A stretch of 64,000 nucleotides of DNA from Lasioglossum baleicum (GCF_051020765.1 NC_134948.1:3650501-3714500); one strand, 5' to 3'; counted from the first letter of the stretch, positions 46,001 through 52,852 are shown. Numbers and translations: made by a program. The notes: generated from the sequence alone by a model not told the origin.

Positions 46001-46089
46001 CAGCGACCACCGGCAACGCCGTACCGACCGTCGCACTCAACACAACCACCACGACCACCAGCAAAATCTACGAGACCGACATTCTGTGA
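22024..46089 (+). CDS. CG32809: CG32809-like coiled-coil scaffold (SRCIN1/KIAA1217 family), 5' incomplete
   Basis: Thirteen exons (22024-22186, 26614-26785, 28761-28910, 30637-30782, 31963-32016, 32389-32436, 33174-33263, 33984-34046, 35748-35973, 36050-36169, 36228-36335, 36412-36594, 36904-37000) join in one frame of exactly 540 codons. The exon at 37444 and candidates at 38656 and 41292 follow. The last exon, 44716-46089, ends at TGA. Key features are HMERQLANLTGLVQKAL, typical of the SRCIN1/p140Cap and KIAA1217 (sickle tail) family; then a long predicted coiled-coil region from LALTPEMYNQLRGLQKKAKD to GTLVTLKR, matching the AIP3/Bud6-like domain. The C-terminal exon has proline-rich (RVPPPPPPRTSSRS), Ser-rich and Gln-rich coiled-coil (QEQLEQRHQELLRKQKALQE) parts. 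Mammalian relatives are cytoskeleton-linked scaffolds that restrain Src. The fly symbol is assigned from recognition. The 5' end was not found. Confidence 0.8.
22326..22489. mobile_element. Short TTAA MITE (164 bp)
   Basis: The ends GGGTGAGCGCATACTAGA and TCTAGTATGCGCACACCC match over about 40 bp as inverted repeats, which continue into TCTCGAGAA and CCGCGGA. TTAG flanks the left and TTAA (22490-22493) the right. The right TTAA is also the left target of the next element. Confidence 0.8.
22494..23342. mobile_element. TTAA foldback element, copy B (right end deleted)
   Basis: Same family as copy A, starting GGGGGTAGTATAGGCTC. It carries the CTGTCGGTTTTCGTCC variant near the outer ends of both arms and GATTTTCGATCGAAAA near the centre on both sides. 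The last 40 or so bases expected before the next TTAA are missing and replaced by TCTC. Confidence 0.83.
23347..24213. mobile_element. TTAA foldback element, copy C (intact, 867 bp)
   Basis: Exact TTAA lies at 23343-23346 and 24214-24217. The ends are GGGGGTAGTATA and TATACTACCCCC. The centre is TTATTTGCTAGATATTTGC near 23760. Each half is itself an inverted pair around GAGGGCCCAAAGTAGAG or its complement. It carries the ACGTTGATTGACC variant on both arms. It has no transposase; this is the best-preserved copy in the window. Confidence 0.88.
24218..26613 (+). other. Long intron of the CG32809-like gene
   Basis: Unique-looking, with a short GA-rich tract near 24975-24990 and many TCTAG words at 25980-26290. 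No exon with matching phase 1 was seen; the flanking exons join directly. Confidence 0.45.
26614..26785 (+). CDS. CG32809: CG32809-like exon (LHSETGYMSSPERGG)
   Basis: Phase 1 to phase 2, after TTTGTCGCAG and before GTAATC. It is rich in Gly, Tyr and Ser (SSYEDPYYSQYSGTVTPVID). Confidence 0.83.
27180..27766. mobile_element. TTAA foldback element D (587 bp)
   Basis: TTAA lies at 27176-27179 and 27767-27770. The arms, about 270 bp each, begin with GGGCCGTCT and include GCAGATGACGGTCGCGCGTG and GTATACGTACGCGAGAATTG. They are nearly perfect inverted copies around a short centre at about 27460-27485. The ends and sequence differ from copies A-C, so it is a separate family. No transposase. Confidence 0.88.
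27876..28086. mobile_element. Small MITE with 6-bp target duplication
   Basis: The terminal repeats GCAGTGATGCCA and TGGCATCACTGC are perfect over 12 bp. CAACTG is duplicated on both sides, at 27870-27875 and 28087-28092. The interior contains GGAGCTC inverted words and no coding frame of note. Confidence 0.75.
28227..28350. mobile_element. Small MITE with AGGTCACCTTGA ends
   Basis: AGGTCACCTTGAGAC...TTTAAATG and its complement CATTTAAAAGAGTCAAGGTGACCT form inverted ends about 124 bp apart. No clear target duplication was identified. Confidence 0.6.
28494..28660. repeat. Direct repeat, 82-bp unit, 2 copies
   Basis: GATTGAAGGACACCCTG begins units at 28499 and 28581. Each includes AAATGGTTGCACAG and GTACTGATTGGGGATGTTCAA. 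It borders the right arm of the composite inverted-repeat element. Confidence 0.85.
28761..28910 (+). CDS. CG32809: CG32809-like exon (Pro-rich, YSLYGVKPCTSGR)
   Basis: 150 bp, phase 2 to phase 2, after GGATGGTGCAG and before GTACCG. It encodes LLEESYSLYGVKPCTSGRK and then RSPFPPGAPPPLPPGGQS. Its length is a multiple of three with symmetric phase, so it could be skipped without a frameshift. Confidence 0.85.
28911..29875 (+). other. Intron sequence of the CG32809-like gene
   Basis: Unique-looking apart from a GTACACCCTGTACATC word at about 29247. The 127-codon frame at 29234-29617 has no family features and lacks splice support. Confidence 0.4.
29876..30161. mobile_element. Foldback MITE with 8-bp target duplication (286 bp)
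   Basis: The ends CACGGTGCATTATACAGG and CCTGTATAATGCACCGTG are inverted. The arms stay paired through TCTCTGGCCGCCGCCAGA and TACGACCCATGCGCC-type segments to a small central loop near 30000. The flanks duplicate GTCAGGAA exactly (29868-29875, 30162-30169). Eight-base duplications are typical of hAT elements, but the ends do not prove that superfamily. Confidence 0.85.
30637..30782 (+). CDS. CG32809: CG32809-like exon (HMERQLANLTGLVQ)
   Basis: Phase 2 to phase 1, after TTGCTCTAG and before GTACGT. RVEHMERQLANLTGLVQKAL is the most family-diagnostic segment seen, shared with SRCIN1/KIAA1217-type proteins. Confidence 0.87.
30783..31962 (+). other. Intron of the CG32809-like gene
   Basis: About 1.2 kb with CCACGCCC and CACGCCCAC words near 31300-31360. 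No repeat or exon was recognised. Confidence 0.4.
31963..32016 (+). CDS. CG32809: CG32809-like 54-bp exon
   Basis: Phase 1 to phase 1, after CACACCAG and before GTGTGT. It encodes AGDEFDKHSSSSSASLP. Symmetric and divisible by three, so a likely cassette exon. Confidence 0.78.
32389..32436 (+). CDS. CG32809: CG32809-like 48-bp exon
   Basis: Phase 1 to phase 1, after CGTTACAG and before GTGCGG. It encodes DDSYLRTDVKPPKLGK. Symmetric, so likely able to be skipped. Confidence 0.75.
33174..33263 (+). CDS. CG32809: CG32809-like 90-bp exon (KSVSFEKSVSFSDEPP)
   Basis: Phase 1 to phase 1, after CTATTCCAG and before GTAACC. The repeated KSVSF motif looks like a basophilic kinase target site; that role is inferred only. 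Confidence 0.82.
33384..33510. mobile_element. TTAA palindromic MITE (127 bp)
   Basis: TTAA lies at 33380-33383 and 33511-33514. The arms share GTGGCTCCGATATCGGCC and GACGTCCGACG with the centre in the GTGCGCTCG region. It inserted about 117 bp downstream of a coding exon. Confidence 0.72.
33984..34046 (+). CDS. CG32809: CG32809-like 63-bp exon (TKPAIKSSTLPRMSSQ)
   Basis: Phase 1 to phase 1, after CACGACTAG and before GTAAAC. Basic and Ser/Thr/Pro-rich. Symmetric, the fourth such exon in a row. Confidence 0.75.
34047..35747 (+). other. Intron of the CG32809-like gene
   Basis: Contains a CT-rich tract near 34199-34230 and a short (TA)n tract at about 35025-35040. A frame at 35065-35330 looks partly coding and is treated separately. 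Otherwise nothing was recognised. Confidence 0.4.
35065..35330 (+). pseudogene. Possible frameshifted coding remnant, family unknown
   Basis: One frame reads AEFNRQHCFGDLIERP and then DPFKDKPIPDGFVI. Another frame continues at about 35219 with VELVYPAQETINKMAELESS. Both have protein-like composition and abut, as expected from a one-base indel in a retrocopy. No poly-A tail or target duplication was identified and the parent gene was not recognised. It could equally be chance open frame in an intron. Confidence 0.25.
35748..35973 (+). CDS. CG32809: CG32809-like exon (start of the coiled-coil domain)
   Basis: Phase 1 to phase 2, after GGTTTCAG and before GTATCC. It encodes KPTPPPKPAALVAGQYVYRD and LRGLQKKAKDLRQEVRNLRR, the beginning of the AIP3/Bud6-like helical region. 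Confidence 0.88.
36050..36169 (+). CDS. CG32809: CG32809-like exon (SREEDLYKQEMLRLEKDL)
   Basis: 120 bp, phase 2 to phase 2, after TTATTTGCAG and before GTGAGT. Heptad-like charged helix. Confidence 0.88.
36228..36335 (+). CDS. CG32809: CG32809-like exon (ELESTVEELRGNVINRK)
   Basis: 108 bp, phase 2 to phase 2, after TATTTTAG and before GTGGCT. It continues the coiled coil through NMSDVENMALILSKS. Confidence 0.87.
36412..36594 (+). CDS. CG32809: CG32809-like exon (VADLKVRFPGLQEGLKGLL)
   Basis: 183 bp, phase 2 to phase 2, after GTGTTTTAG and before GTGCGT. It ends the domain with LRRCKKLTGTLVTLKR. Confidence 0.88.
36904..37000 (+). CDS. CG32809: CG32809-like exon (EETPPITPTSAQHSK)
   Basis: 97 bp, phase 2 to phase 0, after TTTCCACAG and before GTAAAG. 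Thr/Pro-rich linker following the helical domain. Confidence 0.83.
37001..37443 (+). repeat. Intron with CT and TCTATC microsatellites
   Basis: (CT)n and (TCTA)n-type tracts run from about 37070 to 37165, and (TA)n tracts at about 37370-37400. Nothing else was recognised. Confidence 0.7.
37444..37525 (+). CDS. CG32809: CG32809-like exon (DPFQVDIDSLNKTLGE), 3' end uncertain
   Basis: Opens in phase 0 after TGTGTCCCAG and encodes DPFQVDIDSLNKTLGEVDTS. No strong donor follows. The end shown (before GTAGAT at 37526) is phase 1 and fits the next candidates; a GTAGAT at 37492 would give phase 0 instead. Confidence 0.55.
37526..38655 (+). other. Intron sequence of the CG32809-like gene
   Basis: Contains a GC-rich segment at 38100-38400 where all forward frames are long but no convincing splice pair was found. 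It could include an alternative promoter or exon; I cannot support either. Confidence 0.35.
38656..38790 (+). CDS. CG32809: Candidate CG32809-like exon (TEPLIENERTRWRRANSP)
   Basis: It follows a strong pyrimidine tract and CTCACACAG. It reads TTEPLIENERTRWRRANSPT and then Pro-rich DIGPPPPRSTPPPPTTN. Phase 1 to phase 1 with a weak GTGTTT donor; a GTATAG donor at 38812 is an in-phase alternative. The composition matches the rest of the protein. Confidence 0.48.
38791..41291 (+). other. Intron with microsatellites
   Basis: (CT)n tracts lie near 39130-39200 and 39755-39775. (TA)n and ATT-rich tracts lie at 39720-40140. A run of CCACGCCC/CCGCCCC words lies at 40980-41050. No mobile element was recognised. 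Confidence 0.5.
41292..41368 (+). CDS. CG32809: Candidate CG32809-like exon (WATMERRGETSAITNADR)
   Basis: Between CCCTAGACAG and GTGAGC, 77 bp, phase 1 to phase 0. The phase-0 end matches the phase-0 start of the terminal exon. All three frames are open, so the call rests on splice sites and phase. Confidence 0.45.
41369..44715 (+). other. Last long intron of the CG32809-like gene
   Basis: A CT-rich tract runs from 41780 to 41970, T homopolymers lie near 43610, and a small MITE is at 42599-42741. The 306-codon frame at 41278-42198 is open mainly because it crosses the CT tract. No exon was recognised. Confidence 0.45.
42599..42741. mobile_element. Small MITE with GAGGTTAGGTA ends
   Basis: The ends GAGGTTAGGTATG and CGTACCTAACCTC are inverted, about 143 bp apart, and CACGTGACC words recur inside. 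A further AGGTTAGGT follows at about 42757. No target duplication is clear. Confidence 0.5.
44716..46089 (+). CDS. CG32809: CG32809-like terminal coding exon
   Basis: Opens in phase 0 after TGTCTGAAACAG with APAPVPAERTVVGSAS and runs 457 codons to TGA. Contains ENALDALLDELQTFSRPSSQ, a Gly/Ser-rich part, LHSYPSSSDTDTSPP, PPPPPPRTSSRSP, a Gln-rich coiled coil (EQLEQRHQELLRKQKALQEQ) and a Thr-rich C-terminus. The conserved LDALLDELQ segment and the single-exon length support real coding sequence. Confidence 0.85.
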   Translation, partial: APAPVPAERTVVGSASIIGGGSHPHEPPAAHQQRPENALDALLDELQTFSRPSSQLGHVSGSSSILSEMGRSGSREATIPPGSGTPGRAPCISDIGRKGSVDSSSGVLAVSGTVAAVAGAQNSGGTLRRLHSYPSSSDTDTSPPIARLQVSLQDQPSLPVLPQGFVPGQKPPVPERNAELLQMATARRVPPPPPPRTSSRSPLASPTSPQLPPRNHACNMQSGNSTLRRPPARGTLPKEGGKPPMALPAEATNNVAALEPVLHNSSSSQSSAVLSASNSSSCESVNSQEGMQSRKGRQEQLEQRHQELLRKQKALQEQYARLQQLQRNTAGLTTVPPAPPDLLKKTGSESNLLAKMGLGLSTASSGSLTSLTGKPLISQESSVDGQQPARPEENNGEQEPVKTIGNSVSSVTGNGTSNVTACGEINDQSATTGNAVPTVALNTTTTTTSKIYETDIL

Positions 46090-49000
46090 CCGAGAGGTCG
46101 GTCCTCCTTGATCAAGATCACCGCCGAGGCCGTGCTCGCGAGTTAACCCCTTCTAGCGGCGTCCAACGCAACGGCCATACGCGTCGCATTAACCTCGACG
46201 TCTGCTTAAATGTCCGTGCACCGCTGTCCGGTCGGTTGCCGTTCGCAGGAGTCAACGTTTCACACCGCTGCCCGACCGGTTGCCGTCCGGAGTAGCCGGT
46301 GTCGCATGTTCGCAAGGTTGCCCAGCCGGTTGCCGTCTGGAGGGGTCGATGTCGCTTGGCGAAGCTCAATCGCGGTCGAGCACCATTCTACGTACGACCA
46401 CACAGGACGCTTTTCAGTATTAGGAGAATCGAAATTCGACGGGTCACAAGTCTCTGTCGACGGTAAGACGGTCCGCGAACCGTTCCCCGTCAGTGCGATC
46501 GAAACGAAACATGGGCGAGCACATACAACACATCGGGTACATCGGAACGATCCGATCGGCGGGAAAGTAGGGAGTACTGCGTAGAGAGAATGTTTAGAGC
46601 GAGTCACGCGTAATTTATAATATCGAATATCATAATTAAACGGTAATAGTATTAATAATCGTAACAAAGAAAACAAAAAAGTAACAAAAAACGGGATGTG
46701 TCCGGAGACGCGTGTGTAATCGGAGCGTTGATTCCTCGGTCGAGATCGATCGCGAGAGTTCCAGATCAGAGGGAGAGAGATGATGGCAAAAGTATTTCCG
46801 GTGTCCACGAGACGCTCTCGAAAACTCCTTTCGCAACGACTGTGCCAAAAAATAATGAACGAAGAGAACGGACCCGCGGCACCTTGACGCATGCTATCCT
46901 CGCATTTCTCGTCATCGATCTATCGTCGCACACGGTGTTTCGCTATATCCTACGATACATATACGACGGGAGCGAGGAGAGAATTTATATTTAAACGAGT
47001 ATTTAAGATAGGGTAGAACGAGACCGAACGCGCGCGTTCGGGATTTTTGAGACACATCGAATCATGTAAAGTACGCAGGACTGGGTGAAAATCGTTAAGC
47101 AAGGAGAATGGTCAATTAATGTTGCTGTCGGGTAACATTAATTTCCGTTTTTTAATTGTAATATTATAGAAACTGTTTCTTATTACCGTCGGTACGTTTG
47201 GTGCAACTGTCCGGCCACCGGCGGACTATTCTACTTGCGGCGTTCGCAAGCATTTCCTTGATCACTTTTTCAATTTTACTGGCGAGTATTTGTTCGATCG
47301 CTCTTGACTTTCATTCTGTTCTGTGCGAGGCCTCGAGTCGACGACGATATCGATTTCGGGGTTTCTCCGTTAAGGCGATCGACACGGTCGATTGCGAGAA
47401 TGTGACGCGAAAGTGGAGGGAACACGTGCGAGTCGAAGGGGAAATGCGAGGGGGCGTGGTCAAGGAGGATTCGAAGACGGGAATTCCGAGGATCGATGAA
47501 TTAATTCGACGGACAGAGGCAAAGATTGAAAGGAACATTGCTCAATATTTACCGATCGGAACGCGGCGAGCGTCGCGACTCGCTTCGATAGGATGCTTAG
47601 TGTGGGCGTGTCATACCGTTTCCATGGTCACCGGTGTTGATGGGCGGAGACGAGTCGGCGCACGGCCCGCCGCTTTCACGCTAACACAAGATTCATTCCT
47701 AATTACACTTAGCCGATTAATTGATTCGCTTGGATCGCATCAGTTCGTCGATAGTTCACCCTTCGATCCCGTTTCGTCAGTGACGTCACCTCGCCCGGCG
47801 AAAATGTGGGCGGAGACTGTGGCCCCGCTCCGAGCGACACAGAAAACTCCTCGAAGAAACTCTCTGTTCTATTTTATCATCGATTATAATTTACTAGGTA
47901 GATGATTCATTTTTCGTGGATCGTTAGAACGTGTAGAAATGATTTATTAATATTTTATTTGATAGTAATTGTTCTTTACAAAATTGTTAAGTTTGATAAA
48001 ACGTAGGAGAACGGCGTTGTTTTTAGTGAATTTTTCTCGTCGCTCGGGATGGCGTCGCAGCCACGACGAAAAATATAATAAGAGAGGCACGAAGAAGAAA
48101 AGAAGAAATTGGAGAAGAAGGGTGTGTTCCCGACGCTCGACAGACATCCGAGATATACCTATATAATCTATACACGCATACTTTTGCTTCGAGAGGCCTA
48201 ATAGCCTATAGATTCGAATCAGTGCTTGCCTCCACCCGTTCGTTTACCGGTTACGTTATTTCCAATCGCGCGCCATTTCGCCCAAAAAACTCATGAGCCC
48301 CCCACTCCCTCCGCGCCTTCTTTGATCGCCGTATTTCCGGCACTTTAAACATAGTGGATTAGTCAGGTTTCGTCTTGCTACACTTGCGAGTGATCGTGCT
48401 CTCATTTATTTTCTACGTAAACAGCCAGGAAAACACATCTATATGGAAGTAATAATTAAATATTTAACGATAAGAGTAATAAATAACGCGTAAGAATATG
48501 GATAATAACGAGGATCATCGATCGCAGTTTCATTCTGTTCCAGCGAGTGTGTGTTTTAAAAAAAAAAAACAAAAAGAAACGAGACAAGACGCGATAGACG
48601 ATCTCTGCCCCCACCCTTTACCCCCACCCTGTTCATTCTCCGACAAACGAAGGCACATTATTGTTCCGATCGTTGTCTCGATCGGACCTGTATATTGCTC
48701 CATTCGCGATTAGTAGGTACTTACACATACACAAACAGATACACGTACAAACACACACAGAGATACACATACTCTCACACACACACAATCTTCAGCTCTC
48801 ATTGCATTTGTACAAAGCTGCTTTCTACCGATGCATCCCCTTTCTATCGTTCTTATTTTTCTTCGTCGATCTTGTTCATTGTTCTCCATCTCTCGTTGCC
48901 GATTAATCCATTCTCATATTTTCGTTGGTGAACGTTTTATTTATACACTTCGAGGGACTGCGTTGCTCCAGTTTGAGATAACCCCCCCCCCCAGCCTTGC

Positions 49001-49270
49001 CTCCCTAGACATCGCCACGCCCCTGGCCCTTCCACACCTCCCCACTATTACTCACTCGCCCGCCCAACCGAGTAACAAGTTTTCTCACGCGAGAAAAACC
49101 GACGCGCAGAGCGGGACGACCCGAGTATCAATTTAATTTGATCCGTATAACATTAGCCGATATTATCGATATCTAATGTTTTCCGACGATCCTGTACGCC
49201 AAATCGAATTGACTTGTTACATTTGTAAATGTTTGTAAGTACTATCACGTAATAAAATAATCGATTAAAT
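46090..49270 (+). other. Probable long 3' UTR of the CG32809-like gene
   Basis: There is no further gene before the opposing mRpS22 end. Poly-A signal candidates include AATAAA at about 48478 and 49251. Three imperfect GGTTGCCGTC(C/T)GGA words lie at 46230-46340. The 235-codon frame at 47198-47905 lacks family features. An (AC)n tract lies at about 48740-48790. Confidence 0.55.
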
Positions 49271-49507
49271 AATCACCGAACCCGCCCCTTCTCTGTTGAA
49301 CGCTCCTCCGTCTCCTCACCTCGGAACATGGATCACAAATTTACTTGAACTACACATTTATTTCGAAATACGCAACTTATGTATTTATATTAATCCTTAT
49401 TATGGAAATGGGCTCGATCCTAGAGGATTCTTCGAGCTAACTTCGGTGTGTGAATATTATTAAAAAATTGAAAAATACGACAGAGCAGTTATTACAGAAT
49501 TAACCAT

Positions 49508-49513
49508 ATTTAT
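49508..49513 (-). terminator. Poly-A signal of mRpS22
   Basis: AATAAA on the minus strand, about 36 bases past the mRpS22 stop codon. Confidence 0.65.
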
Positions 49514-49548
49514 TTTCGAGCGTGTGCAGGTGTATCAGACTTTGTTCA

Positions 49549-50046
49549 TTAACTTTGCGGCGGTGTATCCGGGTTATCTACTTCGACGCCTGTTTTCCCG
49601 TGCGCTTTCAATATGGTACTTTCTATTTCCTGTTTCTGCGCCTGCAGCTTCTCGTAAACTAGCAGCGCGTGATCGATGTCTTTCCTATTCGTGGAATCTA
49701 GTTTAGCGTAGTTTCTTACAACCGTTATTTCGTCCTCGTACGGAGCTGATGGGGCCGATACAGCTGTCGGATAGAAGATATGATAGAGCTTTATCAGAGC
49801 TGCAGCTTCATCTAGCCTCTCGCCGTGAATTACATCGATCAGCAAGTTGTCGATCTTCCTCTCCCAAGCTAGATGGAACGCTAAGGGACCGAAGTGCCTG
49901 GTGGATCTCAAGGGTTCGTATTTCCTCTTCGAATTCACATCTTCGTAAACTATCTTCGTGATTCTATGATATTCTGGATCGTTCGGCTCAAATTGTATGC
50001 AGGCACGGTCCAAAATGAATTCGTACTCCTCCCTCTCCAGTAAACT
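49549..50046 (-). CDS. mRpS22: mRpS22 exon 3
   Basis: 498 bp including TAA, in phase 0 after GCTTGCAG. It carries LRSTRHFGPLAFHLAWERKI and LIKLYHIFYPTA. Confidence 0.9.
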   Translation of the reverse strand, partial: SLLEREEYEFILDRACIQFEPNDPEYHRITKIVYEDVNSKRKYEPLRSTRHFGPLAFHLAWERKIDNLLIDVIHGERLDEAAALIKLYHIFYPTAVSAPSAPYEDEITVVRNYAKLDSTNRKDIDHALLVYEKLQAQKQEIESTILKAHGKTGVEVDNPDTPPQS

Positions 50047-50807
50047 CTGCAAGCAAACAAATCGTTAGAGTACAGTATTATCCCACTTTAGTAGTATACT
50101 CTGAATAGTTGTATGCTTACTGCTAAATGCGGGTCGGAGAACATCCTCGGTGTGTCCAACTCCTTGCCAACCGTAGGAAAATATACCTGGTTCATCCTAC
50201 TTCTCTCATTTGTAAATGCGTGTCGTAACGTACCGTCAAGTTCCCTGACAACTATCAGCCTCTCCTTATTGCTAACTCCGAAACTGATATCGGTGAACAC
50301 ATGCTTCACCGTGGACAAGCCCTCCAACTCAGGGTCCTTCGACACAACATTGAAAGACTCATCGGCCACCTTCACCACAGGTGGCATCTGCAATCGCAGG
50401 TTCATCTTTCTTTCATTTTTCTTCTCCATTTCTTTTAATTGTTCCGTGGTCATGAACTTGAAAACTGGATTTCTCAAAGGCGTTCCATCCCTACGCGATC
50501 GAAACACTTTAGCAGTCTCCGCGCGTGTTAGTTTCTTCAATATGTCCTGAACGTGAAAGCTGAAAAAGTATTTCTCAGGTTCCCGTTTCTCTGTGAAAAT
50601 GTAAGTGCTTTTCTTAATGACAAACTTTATATAGACGACGGAAGAACATAACCTACAGACAACATGAAAAGGTCTATGTAGTAATACACGATAAGACAGT
50701 TGTCTTAAATCACCTGTTTCTTTGGCAACCGACGAACAAGAGCGACATATTACCGCAGGCCTTTTGTACAACGTTTCCAAAATCAAATTCGTCCGTGTGA
50801 ACATCAT
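49549..50807 (-). CDS. mRpS22: Mitochondrial ribosomal protein S22 (mS22)
   Basis: Exons, in order of translation, are 50807-50714, 50590-50121 and 50046-49549, giving 353 residues and TAA. Family hallmarks are FHVQDILKKLT, KFMTTEQLKEMEKK, RLQMPPVVK, VKHVFTDISFGVSNKERLIV with VRELDGTLRHA, QVYFPTVGKELDTPRMF, FEPNDPEYHRITKIVYEDVN, and YEPLRSTRHFGPLAFHLAWE. These match animal mS22, a component of the small mitochondrial ribosomal subunit. Human MRPS22 is a similar length. The N-terminus is basic and Arg/Lys-containing, as expected of a mitochondrial presequence. The start is the second of two adjacent possible ATGs in frame; either gives the same protein bar one residue. The gene is complete and ends tail to tail with the CG32809-like gene. 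Confidence 0.92.
50121..50590 (-). CDS. mRpS22: mRpS22 exon 2
   Basis: 470 bp, phase 1 to phase 0, from ATTTTCACAG to a GTAAGC donor. Holds most family-diagnostic motifs, including FTDISFG and VYFPTVGKEL. Confidence 0.9.
50714..50807 (-). CDS. mRpS22: mRpS22 exon 1 (presequence)
   Basis: Encodes MMFTRTNLILETLYKRPAVI and onward to SSVAKET. Phase 1 at a GTGATT donor. The following 123-bp intron has no in-frame stop. Confidence 0.83.
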
Positions 50808-50933
50808 ATCCAATGTTTACAAAAACGTAACCACACGCACCGAACGCAAATGGTGGAACTTGTTACGTTACGACATCTACCTTGTTCTCGGACTTCTATA
50901 TTATCGACCCACAATTTATTTCGCTTGTCGATA

Positions 50934-50939
50934 TTTATT
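50934..50939 (-). terminator. Candidate poly-A signal of the NXF-family gene
   Basis: AATAAA on the minus strand, about 300 bases past the NXF-family stop. A second lies at 50915-50920. This places the NXF 3' end within about 130 bases of the mRpS22 start. Confidence 0.5.
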
Positions 50940-51030
50940 TAAAATACTTTATTACAAACATCGGGAATACAGTTATGTACAGGAGTCAAGGTATCAGCCC
51001 CATAGTTACATTAGGGTCTATGGGGATCTA

Positions 51031-51092
51031 TTAGGTCAATGCAAAAGTTCATGCCCGATTTCGTATTAAAACGAACTTTTGAACTGACCTGG
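51031..51092. mobile_element. Solo mariner-like inverted end pair (62 bp)
   Basis: TTAGGTCAATGCAAAAGTTC and the complement GAACTTTTGAACTGACCTGG pair around a short loop. TA flanks both sides (51029-51030, 51093-51094), the mariner/Tc1 target. It lies in the probable 3' UTR of the NXF-family gene. Confidence 0.75.
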
Positions 51093-51241
51093 TATAATTC
51101 AGAAGATTTGCAACGTGGGAATTCGATTATTTTTATATCAACTCGCGAACTTGAAAGATAGAAAAGAAGTCCTAAGATCAGACATAACATAATTTCGTGA
51201 ATCTCCAAGTTGCAGACCCTCCCCCACGAGGAACCATAATA

Positions 51242-52816
51242 CTATCTCATAAACGCTTCGCCGGGAATGGCGGAGCTCTTGTAGTCCTTCACGAAATTTC
51301 CGATGGCCTTCTTCAGGTCCCACTTGGCCTCCTCAATATAGGTCCTGCACCATTCGTCGTTCAACATTGTAATCTCGGCGAATTTGTTAAACAGTTCCAT
51401 CTTCTCAGAGGAGCTGAAGCATGTTGGTACAAATTCGTCGTACGACATTTTGGCCTCGATGCTGGATGCAGGGATTTCCTTTACAGTCAGCTCGATAAAA
51501 TACTGATCATTCAGTATATTATATTCATTGTCGTCGCCAGCTAACAGGACGAAGGTCCTGTTGAACGAGAGGACCTGCGGTTTGTTGTTCATGGTTTTAA
51601 ATAAACCGCTGACCGAAATGGCGAAGCATATGCCGTCGTCGTAGAACAGATCACAAGTAAACGAACTTCTATCGTGACAGCACCTGGGCAACCTCTTCAG
51701 GCCGCCTAAAATATTATCCTGGCCGTAGTACAGGTGTTGTCTCTTTTTATTAAGGTCTCCAGCCTTCGTCAAGTTTCTACAAGCAGTGAACTGCGTCAGA
51801 TTCCTCTTATGAGCCACAGCTCCGGGGATACCAGAGCTCATCGAGTAGAACGCGTTCTTATGATAAAGACCTCTAAGAACCGCTCTATCGCACTGATCGT
51901 ACAAATTGAAGAAATGATTAATAAACTTAGCGACCAGCTCTTTCCTACCCTCGTTTCTCACGTAGTTAGCATAAATATGCGGCATGTTGGTTGTACTTAT
52001 ATAAACGCCGTCTAGTTGGATCAAATTAGGGCAATACTTCTTGGCGGACTCTATGTATTGCTTGGACTTCGAGTAGTTCTCGCATAGAGGATTCCCATCG
52101 AGCCATAGCTTGGCTATAGGCATATTTTTCAAGGGAGACAGGACCTCCATGCTATATAAATTGTTGTGCCTCAGATCCAGATTCTTTATGGAGGTCAGGC
52201 CAGAGGCTTCCATGGGAATTATATTGAACAGTTCGTTCTTTTGGAGATTCAGCCGCTCCACGGTCGCGATCGCGGTTTTTGTCAGTTTCATCACGTGGGT
52301 GAAGGTTCTCTGCTGGGTCAGGGGACAGTAGATCGCCTTCGACAATTCAGGATCCTTGTGGAACTGTTCTAAGTCTAGACTCTTTCTGCTAGGATCGTAT
52401 TTCTTGGCCAGAGCAGCCAGCAGCAGGGGTTGCAGGTTGATTTTCAGCTCATGGATGGACGCGAATCCCAAAGTGACTATCAGGATCAAGGGATCCCCTT
52501 CAGGGTTCTTGATTATCAAGTTGGTCTTGCATAGTTTGTCCAGGGCGTGTGCGCAGTTCCTTGCCAAGAAGTACGTGTCCTCCCCGACTGCCTGATACCT
52601 GACAGGGACCAACTCCGCTGGCTCTATGGCGTTCAAAATTGCTTTCAGCACAGTCTCCTTATTGTACTGCGTACCCTTGAGGATTCTAATGCTGTGCCAG
52701 ACATCGGATCTGCCCATTAACGTTCTCTCTTGGAACATGGACCCACCCATGCTGATCTTAATCGCTATGGACGAGTCCAGCTGCATGGTCGCGTATGGTA
52801 AATTTGTTCGTTGCAT
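51242..52816 (-). CDS. NXF-family nuclear mRNA export factor, intronless coding region
   Basis: 524 residues in one exon. Domains in order: an NXF RNA-binding (RRM-like) region at about 35-100 (DVWHSIRILKGTQYNKETVL); a leucine-rich repeat region at about 195-275 (LTSIKNLDLRHNNLYSME, IAKLWLDGNPLCENY, LIQLDG); an NTF2-like domain at about 295-455 (RKELVAKFINHFFNLYDQCD, FAISVSGLFK, FNRTFVLLAG, ILNDQYFIE); and a C-terminal UBA-like TAP-C domain (MLNDEWCRTYIEEAKWDLKK) ending IPGEAFMR. The order and final residues match animal NXF1/TAP, which carries mRNA through nuclear pores with an NXT partner. NXF1 is usually about 600 residues, and the Arg-rich N-terminus is absent here. The lack of coding introns fits intron loss or an old retrocopy, possibly an NXF2-type paralogue. 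A TTACTCTTTCAG acceptor lies in the 5' UTR. Confidence 0.9.
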   Translation of the reverse strand: MQRTNLPYATMQLDSSIAIKISMGGSMFQERTLMGRSDVWHSIRILKGTQYNKETVLKAILNAIEPAELVPVRYQAVGEDTYFLARNCAHALDKLCKTNLIIKNPEGDPLILIVTLGFASIHELKINLQPLLLAALAKKYDPSRKSLDLEQFHKDPELSKAIYCPLTQQRTFTHVMKLTKTAIATVERLNLQKNELFNIIPMEASGLTSIKNLDLRHNNLYSMEVLSPLKNMPIAKLWLDGNPLCENYSKSKQYIESAKKYCPNLIQLDGVYISTTNMPHIYANYVRNEGRKELVAKFINHFFNLYDQCDRAVLRGLYHKNAFYSMSSGIPGAVAHKRNLTQFTACRNLTKAGDLNKKRQHLYYGQDNILGGLKRLPRCCHDRSSFTCDLFYDDGICFAISVSGLFKTMNNKPQVLSFNRTFVLLAGDDNEYNILNDQYFIELTVKEIPASSIEAKMSYDEFVPTCFSSSEKMELFNKFAEITMLNDEWCRTYIEEAKWDLKKAIGNFVKDYKSSAIPGEAFMR

Positions 52817-52852
52817 TTTGAAAAATATTTCTATATCAAGGGATCACATACA

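Noticed and set aside
47198..47905. 235-codon frame downstream of the CG32809-like stop
   Set aside because: Starts at a TTG rather than an ATG, has no family features and lies in the probable 3' UTR.
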